Origin: Tetrastigma voinierianum
Taxonomy: Eukaryota > Streptophyta > Magnoliopsida > Vitales > Vitaceae
DNA: 64,000 nucleotides
Assembly (NCBI GenBank): GCA_016808115.1
Contig: JAEQBH010006830.1
Span: forward strand, 62,001-126,000
Direction of reading: 5' to 3'
Below are positions 47,408 to 59,280 of this stretch, in pieces (position 1 is the first letter of the stretch; each line of letters starts with the position of its first letter). Both the position numbers and the translations under genes were made by a program. The notes under the pieces were generated by a model. The model saw only the letters and a list, made by a program, of their open reading frames with translations, did not search any database and had not been told where the DNA came from.

Positions 47408-47714
47408 GGTTTATTTTTTGGTCTAACAAAAAAAAAGTTAAAATATTTCTTTATATCCAATTAAATAAATTATTGAAATTACTATATATAAATAAATGAC
47501 ATTACATAATAATTTTGATTTAATGATATTAGTTCATTTCAATATATTATTTTTAATAAAGTAAAAAAGCAATAAGCTCGACTCCTTTGTATTTAATTAA
47601 AAATAATCTATTAATATAAGAATTATAATAATTTTATCATCAATAAAATTAAGTCAAATCATTATGCTATTTTAATTAACTAAAGAAGTATTTTTCAAAC
47701 TCAGAAGAAAAAAA
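47408..47714 (+). repeat. ~305-bp direct repeat, copy 1
   Basis: AT-rich segment reading 'GGTTTATTTTTTGGTCTAA', 'GACATTACATAATAATTTTG', 'CTATTAATATAAGAATTATA' and 'TTAATTAACTAAAGAAG', repeated in the same order and strand at 49,038-49,340. Together the copies bracket 1.3 kb that includes the FAR1/FRS fragment. Confidence 0.9.
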
Positions 47715-47999
47715 AGTGAGGTCAAAGCATTTTCAAACACATTATTTTGTTTAAAATGAGCCGCACGCTTGGAACAAAAGATAAAATTAGTTCGCACGTG
47801 GAAAATATCGACCAAAGTAAGCACGCCGTCAACCTAACGACAAAAGCAATTGATTTCTACTAAGCCGCCAATGAGAACTAAGGGTCTTTAAGGATTTCAA
47901 ATGTCATCATTTCAACTCCGCTGGCATTCGAAATCCACTTATTCGACGCGCTGTCAATCCATGCAGACTGAATTATGCAAATCTGGCTGCTCATTTCTA

Positions 48000-48732
48000 G
48001 AAGATCGACAACGACGAATAAGAGCATACATTATGCCACTCCGGGCCAATCCTAGCCCCTCGTGAAGGTATCAACTGGCGACTCAAAAGACCAAACATGG
48101 CGGTGAGAGCGAGGCAATGCACCTTATCGAGGGACCGTACCATGGTTATGTTCCGACAAAACCCAGTAGACAACCCATCTCGCCTCAATCCGAATCTAAT
48201 CCACCGACATGGCCTTACAACCAACTCGGTTTCAAAGACAGGCGCTTCACTGGGCTGTCATGTAATTGTGTTTGTCGTTGTCAACGCGAAAACCCTCTTT
48301 GGCGCAAACAAATGATCTCTGAATGATGGCTACATCACGCTTGGAGCGGCGAGACATGCTGACACGAGTACTAAAACCAAATACCTACGAGCAAGAATTG
48401 TAGAAGGCCTTGGCAGCCTCTTCGGATTCAAATTCCATACCGTGAAGGTTCAAGGTTGGTATCTTCCTTCTCGAATGTAAACTTCGCAGGCTGCAGGCGC
48501 AAGGCAGGCGCGCATGAAGAACAATAGTAACTGGAGAGGAGTCAAGAAGATCTTCCTCGTCAACGGGATGCTCAATGTCCACGGCGTCATCTGCTATCCC
48601 CATCATGTCGTATTCAATCACCTCGTTACCCATGCTCAATGGTTCAAACAACGGACTTATCGACCAAATCTCGCTGACAACGATGGCATTTGACAGGGAT
48701 TTCAATGCCATAGCCGGGATGACCCGCGACAT
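48000..48732 (-). pseudogene. FAR1/FRS (FHY3-type) N-terminal fragment, broken
   Basis: On the minus strand, residues DMMGIADDAVDIEHPVDEED and HGMEFESEEAAKAFYNSCS (48,441-48,388) lead into FGFSTRVSMSRRSKRD, RSFVCAKEGFRVDNDKHNY (about 48,375-48,270), then RVGCKAM, RWVVYWVLSEHNHGTV and a tail PSGIM-like stretch to about 48,000. This is the FAR1 WRKY-GCM1 zinc-finger DNA-binding domain; FAR1/FHY3 proteins are transcription factors derived from MULE transposases, acting in far-red light and other signalling. The transposase-like core and SWIM zinc finger are absent. A stop after NSCS and several frameshifts break the frame, and the first Cys/His ligands are partly retained. It lies between two direct repeats, so it may be a captured gene piece. 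Confidence 0.8.
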
Positions 48733-48839
48733 TTGAAACTTTAAACCACCGCTTCGCTGGCGTCAAAGATAAATCACTGTCGCTCCGCTGCCAGATTTCG
48801 CTACCATTTCCGTACAAAACTCTTATTTCCGTCTAAAAA

Positions 48840-48960
48840 CTCTTGGAAGTGGTTGACTGGCATTGCAGCAAAAACATGTGATTTCAGTGAAATCATTCAA
48901 TTGATACTAATTCGACAAAAGCACGATCGACACTTAAAAGATACAAAGGCATCACTTTAG
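48840..48960 (+). repeat. Resistance-cluster flank fragment
   Basis: 'GAAGTGGTTGACTGGCATTG', 'GAAATCATTCAATTGAT' match 60,187-60,250, and 'GACAAAAGCACGAT', 'CTTTAGTAGAAGCA' match 61,022-61,077. Sequence lying between them in the other copy is missing here. Confidence 0.6.
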
Positions 48961-49037
48961 TAGAAGCAAGGATAAAAAAATTGTACCTTTTTTTCTTTGC
49001 TTCAATCCTTCATTTCACCGTACAGCAAATTAAGGTG

Positions 49038-49340
49038 GGTTTATTTTTTCGTCTAATAAAAAAAGTTAAAATATTTCTTTTATATCCAACTTCCACAAAT
49101 TATTGATATTACTAAATATAAATAAAATGACATTACATAATAATTTTGATTTAATGATAGTTAATATCAATATATTATTTTGATAAAGTAAAAATCAATG
49201 TTTGACTCTTGTATTTAATTAAAATAATCTATTAATATAAGAATTATAATAATTTTATCATCAATAAATTTAAGTTTAAAATCATTATGCTATTTTTAAT
49301 TAACTAAAGAAGTTATTTTCAAACCGTAAGAAAAAAAAAA
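49038..49340 (+). repeat. ~305-bp direct repeat, copy 2
   Basis: Second copy of the segment at 47,408-47,714, same orientation, with small indels. The CNL pseudogene begins about 90 bp further on. Confidence 0.9.
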
Positions 49341-49429
49341 ATATTTCAAATGTGGGTACAAAATAATACATCGCCCATCCTAATGTAACGCATGCCAGAG
49401 AAATGAACACAATAAGGGTAAAAATAATA

Positions 49430-52400
49430 TGATGCCGTATGATGCCGAGGATCCGTCGACGGATCAAGCACACGCCAGCCGCTAAATCAAGCAAATGAGA
49501 CTCCCGTGACCGTCTTAACTCATCAAAGCGTGGAACAAGTTCGACCGTGTTAAGGCTCCATTTGCTACTCAAAGCATGGAGTCCGGCAGAAGAAGATGAT
49601 CGCTGGGACTCAAGCTATCGCTTCAAGAAAAAGATGGACTTGCCTCGAAGCAAGGTGGGGCGAGTACCTCCATCAAGATCACCATCCACTTCTTGGTGGG
49701 ATGAACTTTGTGTACCGGCGGGATGATATTAAGGAGGAGATGGTGTAGCGGTTGCTTTCCTACTAACGAGGACATTAACATAGATGTGATCCGCATAGTC
49801 GATACGGGCGGCACGGCAAGACTACACTCGCCAGCCTTCTACAACCATGACAAAGTGAAGGAACACGGCATGAAAGCATGGGTTCGCGGTTTCCACCGAG
49901 TTTAATCTTGTCTCGATAACTAAATCACCGCGTAGAGGCACCGATCGCAAACTCAAATCCGATGGCAACTTGGATTTGCTCAAAGATCAAACTCAAAGAA
50001 AACCTTCATAACAAGAAATTTCTGCTTGTTCTCGATTTATATACTGGGATGTGGAGTCTCTTAACTGGGAGAGTTCGAATGCTTCCACGAGCTCCGCCTC
50101 TCGCAAGCAAAGGGAGTAAGATTGTTGTGACCGTGATGAATCACCGAAAAACTTTGGCGCGCTCAGTCCGCACTCATCGCTTAGAGAATTAAGCCCCCAA
50201 CATTGTTGGAGTCTATTTGAAAGATAGCATTTCAAGATAGAGAACCCATTGCCGTGAGCTTGAACCCATAGGTAGACATATCGCCGATAAGTGCCAAGGA
50301 TCGCTTCTTAGCCGTTAAATCACCGGGGGGCATTCCCGCACTCTACGCCGAAAAGTGGAACGGGAGGATGTGTCGATAGTGAAATATGGCATCTCGCAGC
50401 AGAGTGGCTATGGAATTCTTCCATCCGTGATATCGAGCTATCATCATCTTTCCCCACCCGTGAAGCGTTGTTTGTTTATTGTTCTATTTTCCCCAAGACC
50501 ACCACCAATGTTATGAGTTGATCTTATTATGGATGGAAGAAGGCCTTTTGCATCCACAACAAAACTTGCAAGAAAGAAGACTAGAAAAGATAGGTGAGTT
50601 GTATTTTGATGAGCTTTTGGCCAAGTCTTTTTTCCAAAAATCTATTAGAGGAAAAAAATCATGCTTTGTGATGCATGATCTAATACATGAATTGGCTCAA
50701 CATGTGCTTCTGAGATTTTTGTATCCGAGTGGACAATGGTGATAAGGCAAAAAGGTGACTATGAAGGGCCGCCACTTCTATACTTTCAAAGTAATTATGA
50801 CACTTGTGTGGCATTTAACAAGTTTGATGCTTTTGTTAAAGCTAAATCTATGCGAACATTTTTAGAAGTAAAGCCATCAACGTTGTTGCCATGTTATCTA
50901 TTGAGCAAAAGAGTTTTACAAGATATATTACCAAACATGAGGTGAAGCTCATGCTGCGGTTGTCACGCTGAATATCAATACAATTCACAAATTTATAGGC
51001 AATTTGAAGCATTTGTGTTACTTGGATTTATCTTATACATCCATTAAAATATTACTTGAATCAGTCTGTTGTTTATACAATTTACAAACCATGATATCGG
51101 GTGAGGATGTAAAAGATCTTACCGAATTGCCTTCTTTATATAGGAAATTGATTAATTGGCGTTATTCTTGATCTTTTAGATGCGATTCATTGTTAAACAC
51201 AACCCATCATGGTATCATGATTAAAAAATTTACAAAGGTCACCATTTCATAGGGTCAAAAGAGTGGATCAAGAATGGAAGAATCTTAGTTGAGCTTTCAG
51301 AGATTCGAGGAACACTTTACATTTCAAACGGGAAGAATGCCGGCGAGTGTCAAACGATGCATTACAAAGTTAATATGAAGGGTAAGAGTCAACTTGATAT
51401 AATCTTGGAATCAATCGGTCGGGCGTATAAATGGTTCTGGGCATTATACAACAACATGATGCTACAACTCGCGATATACTTAATGCCACAACCTCATCTA
51501 AATTTAAAACGACTCCATCATAAATTATCCCGTGTAAGATTTCCAAATTGGTTCGGGAGATACTCACTGAATAATCTCGTCCCTGAAATAGGGGTTGTGG
51601 GAATTGTTCTATTACTGCCACCGCTGGATAGCTAACCCATCTTAAATGTCTAGAAATCTCAAGCATGGCTAGAGTGGGAGCATGGGTAGTATTTCACGAT
51701 CGCTTTCTTCAACTCAGAAAAACTATCATTTGAGGATATGCCACTGGGAAAAATGGTTATGTTGTGGGAGAATTATTCCCTCATCTCCAAAAAGCTTTCT
51801 ATGCATGTCCCAAACTTACTAGGAAATCGTCGAACATCTTCTTTTCTACTGGAGGAACTTGAAATTTACAAGATGTCCACATTGCTTGTGGCTCTGGCCA
51901 CCGTTCCTCACATCCGTAACTCAAGATGGTGATTTGCAACCGCAGCTGCAAATGCTAGATTATGACTTCACGGGTCTTGAAACTTCAGAAATTGAAATTT
52001 CAGATGTGTCTCAGTGGAAGCAACTTCCAAGGGCTCCACAGCAGCTCTCAATCAGAGGATGTGATTCTATGGAGTCTCTACTAGAGGAGGAAATCTTGCA
52101 AACCAACATACATGATTTGGAAATCGATGATTGTAGTTTTCTGTGATCCTTAAAGGTTGGTTTACCCACTACATTGAAACAACTAACACCCCAAAGTTCT
52201 AAAATTAGACTTTCTCCTACTCGTATATTTCATGCCATCTCCCGGGCCCTCGAAGGTCATCAATCCTAGTTATGTTATGGATGATTTCATTTTATCCTTA
52301 TCATTAGGCATCTCCCAAGTCAGCTTTTCTCGATCGGAGGCTGGCGCTCGAGAAGCTCTCCATTTCAATTCTCGTGAGGGTGATCTCACATCTTTACGCC

Positions 52401-53137
52401 ACGATCTAGATATCCCAAATCTTGAGACTATCGAATTAGGTTCTCTTGTTTTGGAAGATTTTGCTATCGATGGTTGCTCCAAGCTCAGGTCGTTTGCACT
52501 CACACACTTATCTGTAAAGGTGTTACATTTATCAGATTGTTCAGAATTGATGTTTCAAAGAGAAATTTTGCCTTCCAAACTGAGAAATCTCGTTATTAGG
52601 AATAATACACAACCGACTCTAGGTTGAAGGGGTTTGCGTAGGTCGACTCCTCTTACTAATTTAAAAATCAACTATGGATGTGTGGGAAGACATGATACGG
52701 CCTCAAGGAGTGTCCGGGCCGCCTCTTCTCTCACGTCTCTTTCAATCTGTAACCTTCCAAATCTTAAGTCTCTTCACAAATGGCTTCAACAACTCACTCT
52801 CTGAGGAATCGAGAATCTCGAAGGCTCCTGCCCTCCACCTCGATGTGGCGAGTCTTCTAACACTATCTCTCTCAAGTATTTGAGCATTGAGACATGCCCA
52901 ATGCTCCAATCCTTGGCAAAAGAGGGTCTTCAACACCTCACCTCTCTTCAAAGATTGTGCATCACAGATTGCCCAAAGCTCAAATACTTAACAAAACAGA
53001 GACTTCCATCCTCCCTCTCTTATGTGGGTGTCCAGAACTGTCCTATATTGGAAAAACGATGTCAACTTGAGAAAGGGGAAGAATGGCCTTATATATCTCA
53101 TGTTCCAAAAATAAAGATAAATTATGTTCTGCTTTAG
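49430..53137 (+). pseudogene. CC-NB-ARC-LRR disease-resistance protein (RPP13-like), broken
   Basis: The remnant starts within the coiled-coil domain (FDRVKAPFATQSMESG, 49,533-49,580; the first ~100 residues are missing). NB-ARC follows: DDIKEEMV and DEDINIDVIRIVDTGGT (49,720-49,815, P-loop damaged and lacking GKTT), KKFLLVLD (kinase 2, 50,013-50,036) and ASKGSKIVVT (RNBS-B, 50,103-50,132). Then ELILLWMEEGLL (about 50,515-50,550) and the MHD motif MHDLIHELAQH (50,671-50,703). Leucine-rich repeats run from about 50,960 to 53,030, ending with the typical QNCPILEKRCQLEKGEEWPY and ISHVPKIKI tail and a stop at 53,135-53,137. CNL proteins are cytosolic immune receptors. Frameshifts are dense before 50,470 and sparse after it. 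The length (3.7 kb) suits a gene of ~1,200 codons. Either a pseudogene or, in part, poor sequence. Confidence 0.9.
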
Positions 53138-54420
53138 TCAAAGTCTCAATCCGCCAATGTATAGTCAGGTAATTCTTTTTCTCAAAGGTTCCATCCAAGA
53201 ATAAATATTGAACGTATTTTCATTCTCTGTTTTGCATAAATTAAATGCACCATCAATAGCTATTGAAAAATTAAGACAAAATAAAGTAAAAACATGTATA
53301 TTTTGTTTTTCTTTTCCATGTTCTCGGTTTATTTCTTACATACAGGCTTATAACCACTCTAGTTAGCATTCTAGTTAGTCGCTTATTAATAAGTACAAAT
53401 TGCTTTCGTTTTCTTCCTTCAATATACCAAATTACAAAGATTTATAATCACATATATTGATTCCATATTTTATTCGATGCCGGTTTATATGATCTTATGG
53501 ACAATTCATACACTTAAACTTGTTTCAATCCTCGAACTTCAATGCTTTTAAAGTAAGTTTGGTCACTGCCACTACGCGTTTGATTAAACTCATTTAATGA
53601 GAAGTGTAAAACATCTTTGTCTTATGAATTTCACATAACATCTAAACCTTGCCCTAGAGAAGCTTAAATTTTCACCTTCCTATTAGATTTCGATTTTCTT
53701 CTGCAATTTTTCCACAAACAAACAAATAAGACAAGAAGTTTACAAATTTTTCTCTATTTCTCCAAATTTTTCTAAGAATCAAATAATTGATAACTTTAAT
53801 AGAGATTATTGCTAAAAGTTTATTTATTTTTAGTCTTCCTTTTCATTTAAGAATAAAGGGAATTGTATGTGCTCAATTTATAAAACCAAATCCACCATCA
53901 TTTCTAAAACTCCTTCCAATGTTTCAGGATGAGCATCAAAGATTTTTTCATAAGAATTAAAGTTGGAGTATAACTATGGAAAGGCAGGTAATGTAAACAA
54001 GAACAATTTTATGCCTATGTATTTTTAGTTATGAGGTCATTTTGAATATATGTGAAGGATTTTATGATAATGAATTAGTAAAAGAATTTATAGATTGTTC
54101 GAAGGATGCTCAACAACAAAAATTGATGTTAATTGCTTTGATCAAGAAGAATTAAAAAATGTAGAAGGTTTATCTCTTACAATTATCTTCTAAAATTGAT
54201 ACTTAACTAATGCACTCGTTGAATCCCCACGACATGGAAATGGTTAAAAGCAACATCCTCAGAGTGTGATCCATGGTATCAAGTTGGTCTAAAATCATTT
54301 TGTTGTGAGTTTCCAAGTTCGAATGGTCGCCTTCTTGATTATCTTTAGATTTTAGAGGTTCAACATGTATGTCTTGGAGAAGCAAGATTTTCTATCTTAG
54401 TCATTTTGTTGTCACTAAAT
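53138..54420 (+). repeat. CNL 3' flank, duplicated block A
   Basis: Aligns with 55,536-56,800. Shared words: 'TAAATTAAATG-ACCAT', 'ATAGCTATT', 'AAGTAAAAACATG-ATATTTTGTTTTTCTTTTCCATGTTC', 'TTTCTTACATACAG', 'CAAACAAATAAGACAAGAAGTTT', 'CTAAGAATCAAATAATT' and 'CCTCA-A-TGTGATCCATGG'. This is noncoding sequence following the CNL stop. No gene seen in it. Confidence 0.8.
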
Positions 54421-54489
54421 GCTGAAGGAACAAAGTAGGAACTCTAGTAGATAAAATTCAATTCCCTCGCCCAGCCGTCCATGGGCGTG

Positions 54490-54690
54490 ATTTCTCTGAG
54501 GTGCCAATACAACAATAGCAAGTCTGTTTTACAACCTTTGAATGGTGGTTTCTTACATAATGATGTTCTTTTACTAGACCGTAGGTGAGTTCCCTTACTA
54601 ATTCTTATCTTTAGAAGCGCTTCTATATATATAAACTTTTTAGTGTTTCACATGAATTTTTGCAATAGTTTTCCCCAAAGGAAGGAATTG
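54490..54690 (+). repeat. Three-copy cluster repeat, copy 1
   Basis: 'TGAATGGTGGTTT', '-GGTGAGTTCCCTTACTAATTCTTAT', 'GCTTCTATATATATAAACTTT' recur at 57,995-58,150 and, more diverged, at 58,845-59,000. Possibly an exon/intron piece of a conserved 3' untranslated region. Confidence 0.65.
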
Positions 54691-55164
54691 AGGAAGGGAG
54701 AGAAGGTTTACATAATGATGTTCTTTTCACTCCTCTGCTCAAGAAGAACAAAAACCGCGAGTGGAAGGTTTCCAACTATTGTCTTCCATATTTTTGTTGT
54801 TACTTCAAACAATGAATAGGATTCATTTATGCGTTTAATTGATTGAAGAGATATGAGTTCTTTTCTGTTAAATGTCAACTTGTAAAAGTGAGTTTTGAGC
54901 TAGCCCAAATTATGATACTCTTTGTTACCCTGCTTCTTAGGAATTGTCATTTATCACGATGGCAAAGTTAATAACCCTCAACCGTGCGACGCTTTGAACG
55001 AGGTGGGCTAAATGACAAAGTAGGAGTAAAGATAGACTTAGAACCTTCAAGTTCTTATATAAATGCTAACATGCATCACCCCTGAAATTTCAGAATTGTC
55101 CATTTCGTTCCTATTATTTCTTTTTGAAGGAAACACTCGATGAATCCGTTGTTTCTGCGACAAC

Positions 55165-55410
55165 CCCGGTGTTGAGTCGATGCTTCATGGTGTGTTGCCA
55201 GAGATATATGCTGCCCGATTTGTCTGAATATATATACCCCATAATCCTCGATGCCCTCGTGGAGAGGTTAAAGTTCCGTTGCTCATCAAGAGCTTTCACA
55301 CCCAAAGTCCTAATTTTGGTTGTGAAAGAATCATGTAAGTGTTATGTTCTGAGAGAGCTTTATGTGCAATGCATGATCTGATATTAACAAGAAGTCGGTG
55401 TTCACCCTCC
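55165..55410 (+). repeat. Duplicated resistance-cluster segment, copy 2
   Basis: Partner of 39,585-39,920 (see there). Here it runs directly into the CNL C-terminal fragment at 55,405, so this segment normally lies inside or next to a CNL gene. Confidence 0.75.
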
Positions 55411-55536
55411 CTCTCTTATATGAGTGTCCAGAACTGTTCTCTATTGGAAAAACGATGTCAATTTGAGAAAGGGCAAGAATGGCCTTATATATCTCACGTT
55501 CCAAAAATAGAGATAAATTTATGCCGGGATGACCAA
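55405..55536 (+). pseudogene. Second CNL C-terminal fragment
   Basis: PSLSYMSVQNCSLLEKRCQF followed by EKGQEWPYISHVPKIEINLC reproduces the last ~40 residues of the CNL ending at 53,137 (there SLSYVGVQNCPILEKRCQL...). It has no NB-ARC or LRR body in front of it. It is the 3' remnant of a duplicated CNL, followed by the same 3' flank as the first copy. Confidence 0.85.
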
Positions 55537-56800
55537 AGTCTCAATCGCAATGTACACAAAATTCTTTTTCTAGCAAATTTTCAACCCATAAATTAATAAT
55601 GCACACATTTCATGCTCCCTTTTGATTTGGCAGTTTTGCTTAAATTAAATGAACCATTTATAGCTATTTTAAAATTAAGAGAAGATAAAAAAGTAAAAAC
55701 ATGGATATTTTGTTTTTCTTTTCCATGTTCCTGCTTATTTTCTTACATACAGTAAGTATATAAAACAACTCTATCGAGCATTCTATGCTTCTCTTTTGTT
55801 AGTCAAGATGCATTGCTTTGGCTTTTTTCTTCCTCCACTTACTAAATTACAAGATTTATAATCACTTACATTGATTCAATATTTTATCCAATGTTGTTCT
55901 ATATCATCTTAGCGGGCAATTTCATATATTTAAACTTGTTTCAACTTCAACTTCAATGCTTTTAAAATATGTTTGTTCACAATTTCATGTGTCCGATTCA
56001 AACTCATTTACTGTGGCAAACATAAGCTTAACTTCTATGAACTTCACAACATCTAAAAATCTTTTGGTTCCTTAGAAGTGTTAAGTTAATTCTAATAGAT
56101 TTAGGTTTTCTTATTTTTTCCTCAAACAAACAAATAAGACAAGAAGTTTTCTCTATTTCCCCTAAATTTTCTAAGAATCAAATAATTAATAATCTTTAAT
56201 AAATTATTAAGTTTAAATTTTATTTATTTTTAGTCTTTCCTTTCTCATTTAAGAAAAAGGGGAATTATATGTGCTAAATTTATAAAACCAAACTAATAAT
56301 CATTTTTTAAACTCCTTCATTTGTGAATATATTTGGAGGATTTTATGATACCGACTACATAAAATTTTAAGACTGCTCAAGCTTTCGAAAGGTGAGCAAT
56401 GAGCTCAACAATTGATGCTCATTGCTCTTTTCAAGAAGTTTCAGAAACCCAAAGGTAGAATGTTCATCTTCCTATAATTATCTCTAAAATTTTTGATACT
56501 TAACTAATCCACCCGCATTGAACTGTACGATTATGGTGATGGTTACAAAGCAAAATCCTCACAATGTGATCCATGGCATTGTTTTTGGTTGAAACTGCAG
56601 TCTTTGTTAGTGGAGTTTCCCATGTTCTGAAAGGGCTAGCCTTCTTCATCATCTTCATATTTCTTTAGAGGTGGAGGAAGATAGAGATATCTTTGGAGCC
56701 GCAACACTTGCCGTTATAGTTTTTATGGTCTTGTCATTTTGTTTCCATCCGTGAGTCCAAAGGTCGAACTTCCTCTCTTCTCCTTAATTATGTTGTCACT
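55536..56800 (+). repeat. CNL 3' flank, duplicated block B
   Basis: Second copy of 53,138-54,420, same orientation, about 2.4 kb away. Divergence includes many small indels. Noncoding. Confidence 0.8.
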
Positions 56801-57990
56801 AAACAAAGATATATGATTAATTCATTTCTTGTTTAATCAATTGAAGAGATTGATTATTTCATCAATAAATACTTGTGTATGAGATTTTTATTCCAGATCA
56901 CACTCACACTCTAATATTTTCCTGCATCTCTGGGTTGAGTGATGTTGCCAAACTCAAAGAAGCATGAGCTAGACAACTGCTACTCAATCATTGATGGGCC
57001 GTTTCTAACTTATTTTGTGAGGTTCTATCATCCTTGGCGCAATTTTTGGTCATAGATATCGAATAGGTAAAAAGCAAAACAAAAAGGGGTATATAACTTA
57101 ATGGGCTTAATTGGTTATGTTCCATGTTTTCCATGGATTCATTTACAACAAGCTTACGCTTCTTCAAACCGCTTTCAGCAATCGAAAAATACAAACTTCT
57201 TTTACTATTGTTCTGTCTAAGACCTTATCGTCCTGCTTCCATTTTTCCATATGTTTTATGTTTAATCCATGAAAATCTTTTATCATATTTCATTTGTATT
57301 CTTACATGTATGCCTTCCTTATCATTTTCTGTAAGAGCCACAGTTTTGTTTCGAGTAGATAAACGACGTTAGGTATCATAAAAGAAAAAATTTCGCCATA
57401 AATGGAAAATCAAGCCTTAGAATAGGTATTTGATATAAAACCATCTTTCTTCAAATCCACTGTGTCTCTTAGGTGATTTCTTATGACTACCGAAAAACAT
57501 GTAGGATAGCAACAGTTATTTTATGGCAATACATTTTTAGAAGTAGGATCACTTGGAAAACTACAATTCCAAATGTCATAATTTTATGTATGATTCTATT
57601 ATACTGAATTTATTCAAATTTTTTTTAATTGTTTTCACTTTTTATTCAGCAGCCTACACTGATGAGGAGTCCATGTAAAAAATCTGCTCTATTGTGTACT
57701 AAATCCAAGTAGAACTTTTCAATACAAGGTAAATAATAGACATAAATATCTATTGATATAGTTGATGCGTTTGTTTTGCAGTCAATTTTGATGTAGTTTT
57801 CTTCTTGTTTTTAACTTTTAGGTCTTGATCCCAAACAATGGTACTCAAGTGGTGTAAGATAGAAGGATGGATTCTTCATCGAGGTTGTATGTTACTGTTT
57901 TTAGAAAATTATTAGACAAATGAGTTTTTGAACTGCCTATGGCTATTTTTTACTTTTTTTTTTCCATGTCTAATCATATATCTAAATGCA
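56800..57990. other. Intergenic in the resistance cluster
   Basis: AT-rich, no supported coding region. Contains short words shared with other cluster flanks, such as CAATTGAAGAGATT at 56,840. Confidence 0.4.
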
Positions 57991-57994
57991 TTAG

Positions 57995-58430
57995 CCGGGC
58001 AACCGAATGGTGGTTTGTTATCTAACAGAGACTATGGGTGAGCTCTCTCACCAATTCTTATTTACAAAAGGGCTTCTATATATAAACTTTTGGCGCTTCA
58101 TTGATGCTTTTAATCTTTGTGCAGTAGCTTCATCTAAAGTTTCAGCCGTTGAATGGGCCTGCTTTATGCAAGAGCAGCTGGACGCTGAAATTTTTCATTC
58201 GTAAATATCCAAAGGTAAATCCTTTTCTTTGTTGATTAATAGTTGTTGACATGTTGATTATCTTGTTATTCATGTTTGTCTCCCTTCACACAACTATTAT
58301 TTCAAAGTCATTGAAGATGCCTGACCCCATCGATCTCAAACAGAGCTCCATGAATATGTTAGATTGTTCCCATTGATCACCTAAGTCCAAAATGCATTCC
58401 ATCCAGGGAGTATGTGGTTTGTGGGCAGAA
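57995..58430 (+). repeat. Three-copy cluster repeat, copy 2
   Basis: 'CCGAATGGTGGTTTGTTA', 'GGGTGAGCTCTCTCACCAATTCTTATTT', 'GCAAGAGCAGCTGGA-C', 'TTTTTCATTCGTAAATATCCAAAGGTAAATCCTTTTC' match 58,845-59,150. The following 58,310-58,430 ('CACCTAAGTCCAAAATGCATTCCATCCAGGGA') matches 59,300-59,336. The block is therefore a ~1-kb tandem duplication with 58,845-59,340. Confidence 0.75.
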
Positions 58431-58844
58431 TCTGTTTAAAAGTAATTAAAGTCCTACATGGGTTAGAGACAAAAAATTCAGAATTATATATGTGGACCAT
58501 ATCCAATTGGTATGAGACCGTTTGAGTTGAGCCCAAACAAATCATGAGCTCAAATTCCAAGGTAATATCATACCAAGAAACACTTCAAGGTAAATGGCAG
58601 GCATAACTCTCTTTATTAGATAGTTGATACACTCATTTCTGTTTCAATTTTAATGTTCTTTTCTAGATTTGTTTCCATGTATCTGTTATTAAAAAAATTA
58701 GTAGTCAAGGGAGTTTTTGAACTCAATGAACTGTTTTTGGCTATTGTTTTATATATTTTTTTTAATGAATTGAAAAAGTGGAGATCGATAATTTTTTTTC
58801 AGTTCCTAACATCACCCTTTTCATGTCTTTTTTACTAGATCCAA

Positions 58845-59280
58845 ATGCACATTTGACAATTGAATGGCCGTTTATTCAACCGATGTTGTTTACTTGATCA
58901 TGGGTGAGCTCTTATCTATTCTTCATCTTCAGGAGAGATTCCATGGGTAGTCTTCTTTACTCCATCAAATTTTAATGTTTCATTGATTCATTTAATGTTA
59001 TTACAGGATAAATGAGAAACTGTTCTTACAGGATGTAAAGCTTAAATAATGAATATAAGCTCGAGCCATTCTGTGCAGAGCAGTTGGAATGTCTCAAGTT
59101 TTCCATTCGTAAATATCTAAAGGTAAATTCCTTTTCCTTGTTGATTGATAGCTGCTGAACATTTTTCCCCTTTTAAAGAAGCAAAAAAAGATTCTATCTA
59201 AACAAGATCTAATCCTTCCATGTCACTTTCCATGACTTGATGTCATTAAAGTTGCCAATCCCTGTCATCATCAGCCAGAG
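58845..59280 (+). repeat. Three-copy cluster repeat, copy 3
   Basis: Partner of 57,995-58,310. It leads into the acidic coding-like fragment at 59,280, of which only the first part is present in the other copy. Confidence 0.7.

Noticed and set aside
47408..49340. Autonomous LTR retrotransposon
   Set aside because: No primer-binding site, gag or pol between the direct repeats, and no TG...CA termini could be fixed.
50479..53137. Functional CNL gene from the relatively clean half
   Set aside because: It lacks the P-loop and most of NB-ARC and still has several frameshifts in the LRR region.
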